In this document: one piece after another, positions 49,849 through 57,546 of the stretch
Position numbering within the stretch: position 1 is the stretch's first letter
Layout of the letters: each line of letters starts with the position of its first letter
Source: Solirubrobacterales bacterium
GTDB lineage: Bacteria; Actinomycetota; Thermoleophilia; Solirubrobacterales; 70-9
Length of the DNA: 60,781 nt
NCBI GenBank assembly: GCA_019694145.1
Contig: JAIBCJ010000004.1
Coordinates: forward strand, 1-60,781
Direction: 5' to 3'
The notes under the pieces: model-generated
Seen by the model: only the letters and a program-made list of their open reading frames with translations
Databases searched by the model: none
Told to the model about the DNA's origin: nothing
Program-made: the position numbers and the translations under genes

Positions 49849-50801
49849 TCCGGCCTGCCGTCGGTAACCTCTCTCGAGTGCCTGCGCGCATTTCCGCACC
49901 AATCGTCTTCTCGGCCCTTTGTCTGCTGGGCACGCTGACCGTGGCCCTTTCGGCGGTCGCGCTGATCGGAACCTTCATCAGTGGTGACGCCCCGTGGGCT
50001 CCCGTTCAGGCTTGCTGTGAAGCAGCCATCGCAAAGGTTTCGTTCGGGTGGCTCCTCTTGGTGGCGGTTGGACTGATCTCGATTGTCGCGTTGGTTCGCC
50101 TGGCCTTCAGCAGTTGGCTGACGATCAAGGCCAACGCGCGTGTTCACTCCCTTAGAAAGCTGGCTTCGACAGAGAAGGTCGCGGGCCACGATTGCCTGGT
50201 TCTGGAGGACGCTCGACCGCTTGCGTTCTGCGGCGGGCTGGTTCGCCCGCGGGTCTTCCTCAGCCGAAACCTCATCAACGAACTAGAGCCGGCAGAGCTT
50301 GCTGCCGTCGTTGCTCATGAGGCCCATCATCAGAACCGGCGCGATCCCCTGCGGAACTCGATCACACGCGTCATGGCATACGGGTTCTTCTTCCTGCCAA
50401 TGCTTCGAGAGTTCGGTCAGAAGTGTGTCGAACGCTCCGAAATTGCCGCCGACCAGGCTGCGGTAGCCGGCGGTGAGAGCGAACGAAAGGCACTTGCGAG
50501 CGCCCTCCTCTCGCTCCATGGACGCGAAAGCGAGGGAGTGGCAGTGTCCTTGTCACCCGATCGGATTGGAGTACTCGCGGGTGAGAAGCCTTCCTGGATT
50601 CCAAGTAGGAACGGAGCCCTCTTGAGCATGTCCGCTCTGGGGGTCTTGCTGGCCGGCCCGGTACTGGCAGCCGAACTCGTTACTCGCACACCGGTAGGCA
50701 TCGAGGCTCTGGGACTTCACGTTTGCCTCGCCGCGCTCATCGTCGCTCCTCTTCTGCTTTCGGCGGGATTCGCATGGACCCGTCCCCAGGTGCGGATCTG
50801 A
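49845..50801 (+). CDS. M56-family membrane metalloprotease (BlaR1-like, no PBP sensor)
   Basis: 318 residues with four predicted helices (about 17-45, 65-90, and two near 265-310). Zinc protease motif HEAHH (H158, E159, H162) with the third ligand Glu in ERSEIAADQ (E199). This equals the protease part of BlaR1/MecR1, which cleaves the BlaI repressor, but the C-terminal penicillin-binding sensor is missing; only short loops face outside. GTG at 49845 overlaps the lipoprotein stop; its stop overlaps the blaI start. The lipoprotein or a peptidoglycan fragment might act as sensor, which is inference. Confidence 0.9.
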   Translation: MIRPAVGNLSRVPARISAPIVFSALCLLGTLTVALSAVALIGTFISGDAPWAPVQACCEAAIAKVSFGWLLLVAVGLISIVALVRLAFSSWLTIKANARVHSLRKLASTEKVAGHDCLVLEDARPLAFCGGLVRPRVFLSRNLINELEPAELAAVVAHEAHHQNRRDPLRNSITRVMAYGFFFLPMLREFGQKCVERSEIAADQAAVAGGESERKALASALLSLHGRESEGVAVSLSPDRIGVLAGEKPSWIPSRNGALLSMSALGVLLAGPVLAAELVTRTPVGIEALGLHVCLAALIVAPLLLSAGFAWTRPQVRI

Positions 50802-51190
50802 TGACCAACGCTGAGAACCCACCTGCCCTCTCGGACCTCGAACGTGAAGTCATGGAACAGGTCTGGTCGGCATCGGAAGAAGTGTCGGTACGAGACGTCC
50901 TGAACGGGATCAACGAAGCGAACGAGAAGCAGCGCGCCTACACAACCCTGATGACCATCCTTTCCCGCCTTGAAGCAAAGGGAATGGTCACCAAGCGCAG
51001 GAAGTCGAAGTCCGACCTCTTCACCCCGGTGCTCTCCCGAAGCGACTACCTCGAGTCCCGAGCAAAGGTCGAAGTCGACGCACTGGTCGGCGAGTACGGC
51101 GAGATCGCCCGTGCCTTGTTCGTCCGTGAGATCGAAGACACCGATCCCGACGCAGCCAAGAAACTCAAAAAGCTGATCGACAAGTCCTAA
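50801..51190 (+). CDS. blaI: BlaI/MecI-family repressor
   Basis: 129-residue winged-helix dimer of the BlaI/MecI/CopY family. Motifs: LSDLEREVMEQVWSASEEVSVRDVLNGI, AYTTLMTILSRLEAKGMVTKRRKSKSDLFTPVLSRSDY, then a helical dimer domain. No Cys at all, so it is not a copper-binding CopY. ATG at 50801 overlaps the M56 stop. BlaI box 5 follows its stop by 1 base. Seven matching boxes in the window make it the likely regulator of at least five transcripts. Confidence 0.94.
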   Translation: MTNAENPPALSDLEREVMEQVWSASEEVSVRDVLNGINEANEKQRAYTTLMTILSRLEAKGMVTKRRKSKSDLFTPVLSRSDYLESRAKVEVDALVGEYGEIARALFVREIEDTDPDAAKKLKKLIDKS

Positions 51191-51191
51191 T

Positions 51192-51208
51192 TACTACAGC
51201 TTGTAGTA
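51192..51208 (+). promoter_or_regulatory. BlaI box 5 (perfect)
   Basis: TACTACA-GCT-TGTAGTA, a perfect 7-3-7 inverted repeat, 18 bases ahead of the DsbA-like gene start. TACA/TGTA is the known core of BlaI/MecI operators. The best representative of the seven. Confidence 0.9.
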
Positions 51209-51226
51209 GCATCGGCTGCCAAGTCG

Positions 51227-51865
51227 ATGTCGGACAACGTCAAACTCTCAATCGCCCTCGTGCTCGTGGGCGCACTCGGACTTCTGGTCTACCTCAGTCT
51301 CGGAAACGACACTCCGGAAGGATCCGCAAATCCCGAGGTCACTCGCGCGGACTCTCACTACCTGACCAAGGCGCCGGACGACAAGGTCACGATCGTAGAG
51401 TTCCTCGACTTCGAATGCGAAGCCTGCAAGGCCCAGTTCCCGACGATGGAGCGAATCCGCGAGGAATACGACGGCAGGATCAACCTAGCTATCCGGTACT
51501 TCCCACTCGGCGGTCATCAGAACGGAATGAACGCCGCCCTCGCGGTGGAGGCGGCCTCCAAGCAGGGAGCCCTCGAGGACATGTACATCAAGATGTACGA
51601 AACCCAGGCCGAGTGGGGTGAGTCACCAAACTCGAAGGCGGACCTCTTCGCCGAGTACGCCCAGGAACTCGGACTCGACATGGACCAATTCGAGGCCGAT
51701 GTGAAAGATCCTGAAACGAGAAAGCGGGTCGAGAAAGACCAGGCTGACGGTGTAGGCCTCGGGGTCCAGGGAACGCCGACGATCTATCTGAACGGCGAAG
51801 AGTTGCCGACCATGCCGTCCTACGAAGATCTCAAGCAGCGCATCGACGCCCTACTCGCGGAGTAG
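51227..51865 (+). CDS. DsbA-like thiol oxidoreductase, membrane-anchored
   Basis: 212 residues: one N-terminal helix (LSIALVLVGALGLLVYLSL), then a DsbA-type thioredoxin fold. Active site C-E-A-C in FECEACKAQFP (C64, C67), helical insert with HQNGMNAALAVEAASKQG, and the cis-Pro strand GVQGTPTIYLNGE. It oxidises or isomerises disulfides of exported proteins. First gene of the box-5 operon and followed by VKOR, its probable re-oxidant. Confidence 0.92.
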   Translation: MSDNVKLSIALVLVGALGLLVYLSLGNDTPEGSANPEVTRADSHYLTKAPDDKVTIVEFLDFECEACKAQFPTMERIREEYDGRINLAIRYFPLGGHQNGMNAALAVEAASKQGALEDMYIKMYETQAEWGESPNSKADLFAEYAQELGLDMDQFEADVKDPETRKRVEKDQADGVGLGVQGTPTIYLNGEELPTMPSYEDLKQRIDALLAE

Positions 51866-51867
51866 TA

Positions 51868-52497
51868 GTGAAGGTCAGTTCAGCGGGAACTGCCACCCAG
51901 GCGCCTGCGGAGTTCATTCAACGCGTCACGCCATGGGTCGTCACGATCACATCGATAGTGGCCTTCGCGGCCGCGGCGGTCCTGATGGTCGAGAAGATCA
52001 TCCTGCTCGGGGACCCGACCTACGTCCCAACTTGTTCGATCAATCCGGTTCTCTCCTGCGGCTCGATCATGAAAAGCGACCAGGCCGAAGCGTTCGGCTT
52101 TCCGAACCCGCTTCTCGGCCTTGCCGGGTTCGGTCTGATGACCACCTTTGGCGCAGCAACCCTCGTCGGCGTAAGAGCTCCGAGGTTCGCGTGGCTCCTG
52201 GCGCAGGCTGGCGCGGTGTTCGCGTTCGGCTTTGTCTGCTGGTTGATCTTTCAGAGCCTCTACCGGATCGAAGCGCTGTGCCCCTACTGCATGGTGGTCT
52301 GGTTGGCCACCTTCACCCTCGTCTGGTACCTGACGCTGGCCAACTTCTCGAGTGGACGAATCAAGTTGCCAGAGCGCCTTCGTCCCCTCCTTGGATTCGC
52401 GACGAAATACCACGCCGTACTACTCACGGGAGCGGTCCTGATCGTCGTCGCCCTGATCGCCGAAGCCTTCTGGTCCTACTGGAGCACCTTGCCGTGA
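51868..52497 (+). CDS. VKOR-family membrane oxidoreductase
   Basis: 209 residues, about five helices. Vitamin K epoxide reductase family, which re-oxidises DsbA with quinone, replacing DsbB in actinobacteria. Loop cysteines C56 and C64 in PTCSINPVLSCGSIM, followed by GFPNPLLG, and the active C-P-Y-C (C138, C141) in EALCPYCMVVW. GTG at 51868 starts 2 bases behind the DsbA-like gene, so coupled translation is likely. Confidence 0.95.
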   Translation: MKVSSAGTATQAPAEFIQRVTPWVVTITSIVAFAAAAVLMVEKIILLGDPTYVPTCSINPVLSCGSIMKSDQAEAFGFPNPLLGLAGFGLMTTFGAATLVGVRAPRFAWLLAQAGAVFAFGFVCWLIFQSLYRIEALCPYCMVVWLATFTLVWYLTLANFSSGRIKLPERLRPLLGFATKYHAVLLTGAVLIVVALIAEAFWSYWSTLP

Positions 52498-52525
52498 CCC
52501 ACAAAGAAACGAGTTGAAGACCCAC

Positions 52526-52990
52526 ATGAATCCGAAGACCACCCGCATGCTCGCCGCCGGCGCCGTTGTCGTCGTTGCGCTCGCGCTTCTACTTATCGTC
52601 AGGCCCGGCGACTCCGACAACGGCAACCCTGACGAGAACGCCGACCAGGGACAGGCGACATCCAAGACCACCGGGAACACCGGGCCCACTTCGGCCCCGC
52701 AAAGCAAGCCGCCCCAGCCTGAGAAGCCGGTCGTTCCCGTTTACCGGGTTGTCGACGGACAGCCCGCGGGCGGAGTTCAGAAGCTCGAGGCCAATGAGGG
52801 CGACAACATTCGATTCGTGGTCAAGTCCGATGTTGATGACGAGGTCCACGTCCACGGATTCGATGTCAGCGAACCCGTAGGTCCCGGCAAGCCGGCCCGG
52901 TTCGACTTCAAAGCCGATTTCACCGGAGTCTTCGAAATCGAACTCGAGAACTCAGCAGTCCCGATCATCGAGCTCCAGGTCAACCCTTGA
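52526..52990 (+). CDS. Membrane-anchored cupredoxin-like protein, copy B
   Basis: 154 residues. One helix (LAAGAVVVVALALLLIV), a Pro/Gln/Asn/Gly-rich linker (about 25-70) and a cupredoxin-like domain: NEGDNIRFVVKSDVDDEVHVHGFDVSEPVGPGKPARFDFKADFTGVFEIELE. It shares the H-V-H-G-(Y/F)-D and V-G-P-G-K-P blocks with copy A at 36823, while the linker has diverged fully. No Cys/Met ligands. ATG at 52526 is preferred to the TTG at 52514. It overlaps the membrane-protein gene by 4 bases (TTGA). Confidence 0.75.
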   Translation: MNPKTTRMLAAGAVVVVALALLLIVRPGDSDNGNPDENADQGQATSKTTGNTGPTSAPQSKPPQPEKPVVPVYRVVDGQPAGGVQKLEANEGDNIRFVVKSDVDDEVHVHGFDVSEPVGPGKPARFDFKADFTGVFEIELENSAVPIIELQVNP

Positions 52991-54375
52991 TCAGTCTGCC
53001 CCTCGCGCATGCCCTGGTCTCGCGGGGTGACCTGCCGATTCCTGTTTGGCTTTTCGCGTGGGGCGCCGGCGTAGTCCTTGTTGTCTCATTTTTTGCGCTG
53101 GCCTCGGCCTGGCGCAAACCCAGATTCGAAGATGCTCCGGGTCGACCCGCAGCGACCTGGCTTTCAGCGACAGCAAACTCTTCGGCCGTTCAGTTCCTCT
53201 CAGGTCTGATCGGCGTCCTTCTACTTGCGGTTGTCCTCTACGCGGGGATCGAAGGAACCGAAGCTGCCGACCGAAACTTCTCTCTCACCTTCGTCTTCGT
53301 AACCGTCTGGCTCGGCTTCCCCGTCCTGAGTGTGGTCTTCGGGAACGTCTTCGCCGCGTTCTCTCCGTGGAGGGCAATCGGCAGGGCTTATGGATGGCTT
53401 GCGCAGCGACTGGCGCCGGGAGCCGTAAGGCACGTCGAGTACCCGGAGAAGGTCGGCAGGTGGCCGGCGGCGGTCGGACTCGTCGCCTTCGTCTGGCTCG
53501 AGATCATCTACGGAGCGACGGGCGCGGCCGTGGTTCTCTCCCCCGAAATCGTGGCCAAGGCGACGGTCATCTACTCGGTCTACACCCTGGTGATGATGGG
53601 CGTGTTCGGCGTTGAGAAATGGAGCTCACGTGGAGAGTTCTTCTCGGTCTACTTCGGCATGTTCGCCTCGATGTCGTCGTTTCGAAAGCGGGAAGGAAAG
53701 CTCGAGCGTCGACGTTGGCTCTCGGGAACCACCGATTGGGCAAACGTGCCGGGATCGCTGGCGCTCGTCGTTTCTGCCATCGGTGTGACCACCTTCGACG
53801 GTGCGCAGGAAGGTGCGCTGAAAACCCCGATCGAGTGGACGCAGGAACGAATCGGTGACCTGGGGTTCGCGGCAACAGTCTCGGTCCGGGCTGGCGACAC
53901 CATCTTCCTGCTGATCACGATCGGAATCGTGGCACTCATCTACCTCCTCGGAGTCAAGGGAATGACCCGGGTGGATGCGGCGCCACCGTTCAAGGTGCTT
54001 CGTAGCCGCTTTGCTCACACACTCATTCCGATCGCGCTGGCATACCTCGTGGCCCACTACTTCAGTCTCTTCGTGTTCCAGGAGCAAGCCCAGTTCACCT
54101 TTCTGCTCTCAGATCCGCTGGGGGATGGATCGAATCTGTTCGGGACAGCGACATCGGGGATCGACTACACCCTGATCGGGCCCGAACTTGTCTGGTACGT
54201 CCAGGTGGGGGCACTCATCGCCGGCCACGTGACTGCGCTCGTCCTCGCTCATGACCGCGCACTTCTGATCTGGCCGGACTACCGACTGGCGACCAGATCC
54301 CAGTACTGGATGCTCGCGGTCATGCTCTGCTTTACGAGTCTGGGCCTCTTCCTGCTCTCATTTGCGAACCAGTAG
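52987..54375 (+). CDS. Polytopic membrane protein, module copy B
   Basis: 462 residues, about ten helices, paralogue of the protein at 35434-36819. Shared blocks: LAHALVSRGDLPIPVWLFAWG, EGTEAADRNFSLTFVFVTVWLGFPVLSVVFGNVFAAFSPWR, VAFVWLEIIYG, FGVEKWSSRGEFFSVYFGMF, FAHTLIPIALAYLVAHYFSLFVFQEQ and TRSQYWMLAVMLCFTSLGLFLLSFAN. TTG at 52987 overlaps the end of the cupredoxin-like gene. The same order (cupredoxin, then membrane protein) in both copies shows they function as a unit. Possible roles are metal, heme or redox handling in the membrane. Confidence 0.7.
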   Translation: MISLPLAHALVSRGDLPIPVWLFAWGAGVVLVVSFFALASAWRKPRFEDAPGRPAATWLSATANSSAVQFLSGLIGVLLLAVVLYAGIEGTEAADRNFSLTFVFVTVWLGFPVLSVVFGNVFAAFSPWRAIGRAYGWLAQRLAPGAVRHVEYPEKVGRWPAAVGLVAFVWLEIIYGATGAAVVLSPEIVAKATVIYSVYTLVMMGVFGVEKWSSRGEFFSVYFGMFASMSSFRKREGKLERRRWLSGTTDWANVPGSLALVVSAIGVTTFDGAQEGALKTPIEWTQERIGDLGFAATVSVRAGDTIFLLITIGIVALIYLLGVKGMTRVDAAPPFKVLRSRFAHTLIPIALAYLVAHYFSLFVFQEQAQFTFLLSDPLGDGSNLFGTATSGIDYTLIGPELVWYVQVGALIAGHVTALVLAHDRALLIWPDYRLATRSQYWMLAVMLCFTSLGLFLLSFANQ

Positions 54376-54428
54376 AACGGGCGCTTCATTGCAGGGCTAC
54401 ACCTCGCCGGCTCAACCCAAGATCTAAC

Positions 54429-54445
54429 TACTACAGTCCGTAGGA
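54429..54445 (+). promoter_or_regulatory. BlaI box 6
   Basis: TACTACA-GTC-CGTAGGA, 7-3-7 dyad with two mismatches in the right half. It ends 2 bases before the TTG start of the coiled-coil M23 protein, like box 1 at ccdA. Confidence 0.75.
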
Positions 54446-54447
54446 GC

Positions 54448-55668
54448 TTGGCTCCCCTTCCCTCGAAACTCACTTCTCCACTCGAACCGTGGAGACGACA
54501 CATTCCCCTGCTCGCCGCTTCCGCCTGCCTGCTCCTCGTGGTGCTCATGTCGGGAAGTTCATCGGCAGCCGACACGCAATCGAAGCTGGACAAGGCAGAG
54601 AAGAAGATCGAAGAAGGCCAACAGCGGGAGGGAGTCCTGACCGAGAAACTTGATCAGCTCGGTGAGCGGGTCGACTCAATGCAGGCCGCGGTCGACGCAC
54701 TGCGAGAGGCCGAACAAGAAGCGGCGGCGAAACTCCAGCAGGCAGAAGCTGACTTGAAACTCGCGATCGAACGACTCCAGACTTCCCTCGAAGAGCTCCG
54801 CGAAACTCGAAGACGTCTGAAGGTGTCCCTTCAGGTCCTCAGACAGAGGTTGGTGGACATCTACGTCTCAGGTACACCAAGCATTGCCTCGATGGTGCTG
54901 GCCGCCAACGAGTACAGCGATCTGGTCGAGATGGGACCGTACCTCGAAGCGATCCAGTCGCGAGACGAGTCTCTCGTTCAGAGAGTCAGGGAACTGAAGA
55001 ACGAGGCGCGCAAGATCGTGGAGGCCCGACGCGACTCAAAGGAAACCATCCAAACTTCTCGCGACTCGATCGCCGCCGAGACCGCGCGATTGGCGAGTGC
55101 TCGAAGTGAAACCGAATCCCAGGTCGCATCTCTTGCGTCGGCGAAGGCCGCGAGCGAAGAGGCACTGAACGAGGTTCAGGACGGAATCGCTCAGGAAGAG
55201 GAAGTCGCGGCGGACCTGCGCGAGAAGCTCACCAAGGAGCTGGGTACAGCCACGTCGGTCCCGTTCTCCGTGGGACCGGCGTCAACACCCAGTTCCAACA
55301 GCATGATCTGGCCGATCGACGGAACTCTTACTTCGCCGTTCGGCCCAAGATGGGGCAGAACGCATGAAGGCCTGGACATCGCGGCCCCCGCCGGCACACC
55401 AATCGCCGCCGCGGCATCGGGGACGGTAGTGCTCATGCAGTCAGAAGCAGAGAGCGGCGGCTACGGGCTCTTCACCTGCGTGGATCATGGCGGTGGGTTG
55501 TCCACCTGCTACGCCCATCAGTCCGAATTCGGAACATCGGTCGGGGCATCTGTCAAGCAGGGGGAAGTGATCGGGTACGTCGGAAACACAGGCAACAGCT
55601 TTGGTGATCACGTTCACTTCGAAGTACGGATCAATGGGGCGGCAACCGACCCGATGGCTTACCTCTAG
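54448..55668 (+). CDS. Exported coiled-coil M23 peptidase (EnvC/NlpD-like)
   Basis: 406 residues. A hydrophobic signal (HIPLLAASACLLLVVLMSGSSSAA) is followed by a long coiled coil (about 38-125 and 165-260, Glu/Lys/Arg-rich with few Gly/Pro), a short linker, and an M23 domain: SPFGPRWGRTHEGLDIAAPAGTPI (H-x3-D) with HVHFEVR (H-x-H) near the end. The EnvC-like architecture suggests regulated peptidoglycan cleavage, perhaps at division. TTG at 54448 immediately follows BlaI box 6, so a leaderless or slightly downstream start is possible. Convergent with the CDF gene with a 4-base overlap. Confidence 0.9.
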   Translation: MAPLPSKLTSPLEPWRRHIPLLAASACLLLVVLMSGSSSAADTQSKLDKAEKKIEEGQQREGVLTEKLDQLGERVDSMQAAVDALREAEQEAAAKLQQAEADLKLAIERLQTSLEELRETRRRLKVSLQVLRQRLVDIYVSGTPSIASMVLAANEYSDLVEMGPYLEAIQSRDESLVQRVRELKNEARKIVEARRDSKETIQTSRDSIAAETARLASARSETESQVASLASAKAASEEALNEVQDGIAQEEEVAADLREKLTKELGTATSVPFSVGPASTPSSNSMIWPIDGTLTSPFGPRWGRTHEGLDIAAPAGTPIAAAASGTVVLMQSEAESGGYGLFTCVDHGGGLSTCYAHQSEFGTSVGASVKQGEVIGYVGNTGNSFGDHVHFEVRINGAATDPMAYL

Positions 55669-56612
55669 CTTGAGGCGGTCAAGCCATCCGGCCGGGTGAT
55701 CTCCAGAGGCTTCCCATCGCCCGCGTGCTCAAGTTGAAGCGTTGAGTGCTCGATCTCGAACTGCTCTTTGAGCAACGAGTCCAACTCGAGTCTGACTCGA
55801 TGGCAATCAAGGTCGGCGCCAACCAGCACGTGAGCTGAGAGCGAGGGAAAGCCGGAAGTGATCTGCCAGATGTGCAGATCGTGGATTTGCTCAACTCCCG
55901 CGACTCCGGCCATGGCCATACCTACTTCCTGGGTATCGATTCCCTTGGGGGCGGCCTCGAGCAAGACATCCACCGACTCCTTCAAGACTGACCAGGCGCT
56001 CGCCACGATGAGGATGGAGATCAGGATCGACACGATGGGATCGATCGGCTCCCAGCCCGTCAAAAGGATGACGCCGGCGGCAATGATCACGCCGACGGAA
56101 CCGAGCAGGTCACCCAAGACGTGCCGAAGGGCAGCTCGAACGTTCAGACTCTCACCGCCTCCCTTCCAAAGGACCAGGAAGGCAACCACGTTGATGATGA
56201 GGCCGAGGACGGCGATCGCCATCATTCCGCCGCCCATCACTTCAACGGGATCGTCGAGTCTTCCGATCGCTTCGTACACCACCCAAAGGGACACCAAGAC
56301 GAGAAGCACGCCGTTGACCAAAGCCGCCAGAATCTCGGCGCGCTTGTATCCGAAGGTCCGCTTCGCCGTCGCGGGACGCGCAGCAATCGATACGGCGAAC
56401 AGGGCGAGAAAGAGCGAGAAGCTGTCGGAGAGCATGTGGCCCGCGTCAGCAAGTAGCGCGAGCGAACCCGTGATGACTCCGCCGACAGCCTCGGCGACCA
56501 TGAAGCCACCCGTCAACAAAGCGGCGATCAGAAGCGCCTTACGGTCAGCTCCCCGATAGGACCCGATCCCGTGGCTGTGACCCTCTTCGGAGTGATCGTG
56601 GTCGTGGCTCAT
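55665..56612 (-). CDS. CDF-family divalent metal exporter
   Basis: 315-residue cation diffusion facilitator, Zn/Cd/Co:proton antiporter. N-terminal His-rich tail (HDHDHSEEGHSHG), six helices with the metal site LLADAGHMLSDSFSLFLALFA (H-x3-D, helix 2) and ALRHVLGDLLGSVGVIIAA (helix 5, also H-x3-D), and a cytoplasmic domain with HDLHIWQITSGFPSLSAHVLV. Close to CzcD/ZitB. BlaI box 7 lies 21 bases upstream of its ATG, which places metal efflux in the BlaI regulon. Confidence 0.94.
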   Translation of the reverse strand: MSHDHDHSEEGHSHGIGSYRGADRKALLIAALLTGGFMVAEAVGGVITGSLALLADAGHMLSDSFSLFLALFAVSIAARPATAKRTFGYKRAEILAALVNGVLLVLVSLWVVYEAIGRLDDPVEVMGGGMMAIAVLGLIINVVAFLVLWKGGGESLNVRAALRHVLGDLLGSVGVIIAAGVILLTGWEPIDPIVSILISILIVASAWSVLKESVDVLLEAAPKGIDTQEVGMAMAGVAGVEQIHDLHIWQITSGFPSLSAHVLVGADLDCHRVRLELDSLLKEQFEIEHSTLQLEHAGDGKPLEITRPDGLTASS

Positions 56613-56633
56613 CTAGACGCGATTCTATCGACC

Positions 56634-56650
56634 TACTACAGCACGTCGCA
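56634..56650 (-). promoter_or_regulatory. BlaI box 7
   Basis: TACTACA-GCA-CGTCGCA as read on the plus strand, one well-conserved half and one weaker. It lies just ahead of the minus-strand CDF gene. Confidence 0.65.
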
Positions 56651-56679
56651 GATCGGGCGACTTCGATGATTCGAGCCTC

Positions 56680-56703
56680 TATACGACTTTATGTGGTCGT
56701 ATA
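56680..56703. repeat. Inverted repeat, unknown site
   Basis: TATACGAC and GTCGTATA form a perfect 8-bp inverted repeat across 8 bases, in a relatively AT-rich gap of 256 bases between the CDF gene and the winged-helix cluster. Could be an operator for a regulator of either side. A short frame over this stretch (56666-56872) lacks any protein-like character. Confidence 0.5.
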
Positions 56704-56791
56704 CGGAAAAGCGCATAAAGCTCCGCCACAAGGGATCGGTCACCCATTGATGACTCGATCAGGCGAATTCAAATCTAAGGGTGTCTACGGC

Positions 56792-56814
56792 TGTCTACGG
56801 ATTGTCCGTAGACA
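56792..56814. repeat. Perfect 10-bp palindrome with extra direct half-site
   Basis: TGTCTACGGA and TCCGTAGACA form a perfect inverted repeat across TTG, and a further TGTCTACGG copy stands 10 bases upstream at 56782. The stem could be a terminator for the minus-strand genes that end nearby, but no T-tract is seen; a dimeric-regulator operator fits the direct repeat better. Confidence 0.5.
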
Positions 56815-56868
56815 AACCGATGAGGCTGGCTTTGTTCAGACGTCGGTTCAGCTCGACCTGCGATACGA

Positions 56869-57510
56869 CTAGATTCGCTCGCGGTTTGGTCGGACCAATC
56901 CCGGGAGATTTCTCAGACGGGCCACGCTCCTGGCCCACCGTCCGGGGTCTTTCCGGATTTGCCTTTCGGGCTCGCGGGCGATCAGGTTCTCCCTGATCTC
57001 GCGAAGGCTGGCTCGAATCTCCTCTTCACTCAACTTCTCGAGCAGGTTCGAGAAATGACGGTCAATTGAGAACTCCAGTGGCAAGTCGTACTGCTGGAAA
57101 ACGAAGTAGGGATCCTTGATGTTGTCGCGAATCTCGCGGCCCGGTTCCTGGACGAGCTCAACTGGCTTCGCGTCGGGAGAAGCCTCAACGAGCTTGATCG
57201 CGACGTCAGCGAGCCTCGCGCCGCGAGGGAGCAGACTCGACTTTCGCCGATATACAGATTTCTCGTACGCCTCCATGTGGAGGTCGAGACTCAACGGGAA
57301 GCTCGTATCGAGCCAACCTGCACCAATCATTTCCACAATGCGCTTCCTCAATAAGAAAGGGGCCAGGTGCGGAATCAGACAGATGATTTGCGCATCCGTC
57401 AGATCGGGCGAAGTGGATCTCCCGTGCGCTCGAAGGATCTCGACGGAACCCGGTCGCTGGAACAGATCCCACTCTTCGGGCTCGAGGACAACCGGAAATC
57501 GTGGCGCCAT
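56869..57510 (-). CDS. Uncharacterised protein with HxlR-like N-terminus
   Basis: 213 residues. The first 25 residues (VVLEPEEWDLFQRPGSVEILRAHG) align with the starts of the two following small regulators (EIWRVFSRRGTIQILLAL and EEWRVFQRRGTPQILLLL), but the rest has diverged: helices with LIPHLAPFLLRKRIVEMIGAGWL take the place of the winged helix, and 110 residues of charged helical sequence follow. It ends with an Arg-rich tail. Probably a distant member of the same family with a new C-terminal domain. Function unknown. Confidence 0.6.
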   Translation of the reverse strand: MAPRFPVVLEPEEWDLFQRPGSVEILRAHGRSTSPDLTDAQIICLIPHLAPFLLRKRIVEMIGAGWLDTSFPLSLDLHMEAYEKSVYRRKSSLLPRGARLADVAIKLVEASPDAKPVELVQEPGREIRDNIKDPYFVFQQYDLPLEFSIDRHFSNLLEKLSEEEIRASLREIRENLIAREPERQIRKDPGRWARSVARLRNLPGLVRPNRERI

Positions 57511-57546
57511 CTGTCGAGATTATGACGCGGACTCGGTCTTGTCTAA

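Noticed and set aside
50801-51190. BlaI-family gene as a copper-sensing CopY
   Set aside because: CopY needs a C-terminal C-x-C-x4-C-x-C metal site; this protein has no cysteine, and it is paired with an M56 protease.
51851-51865. Palindrome CTACTC-GCG-GAGTAG as an eighth BlaI box
   Set aside because: It is inside the last codons and stop of the DsbA-like gene, has the wrong half-site and spacing compared with the 7-3-7 boxes, and no promoter is needed there because VKOR starts 2 bases later.
56666-56872. Short plus-strand gene of 68 codons
   Set aside because: It spans both palindromes, lacks a ribosome site and has no protein-like pattern.
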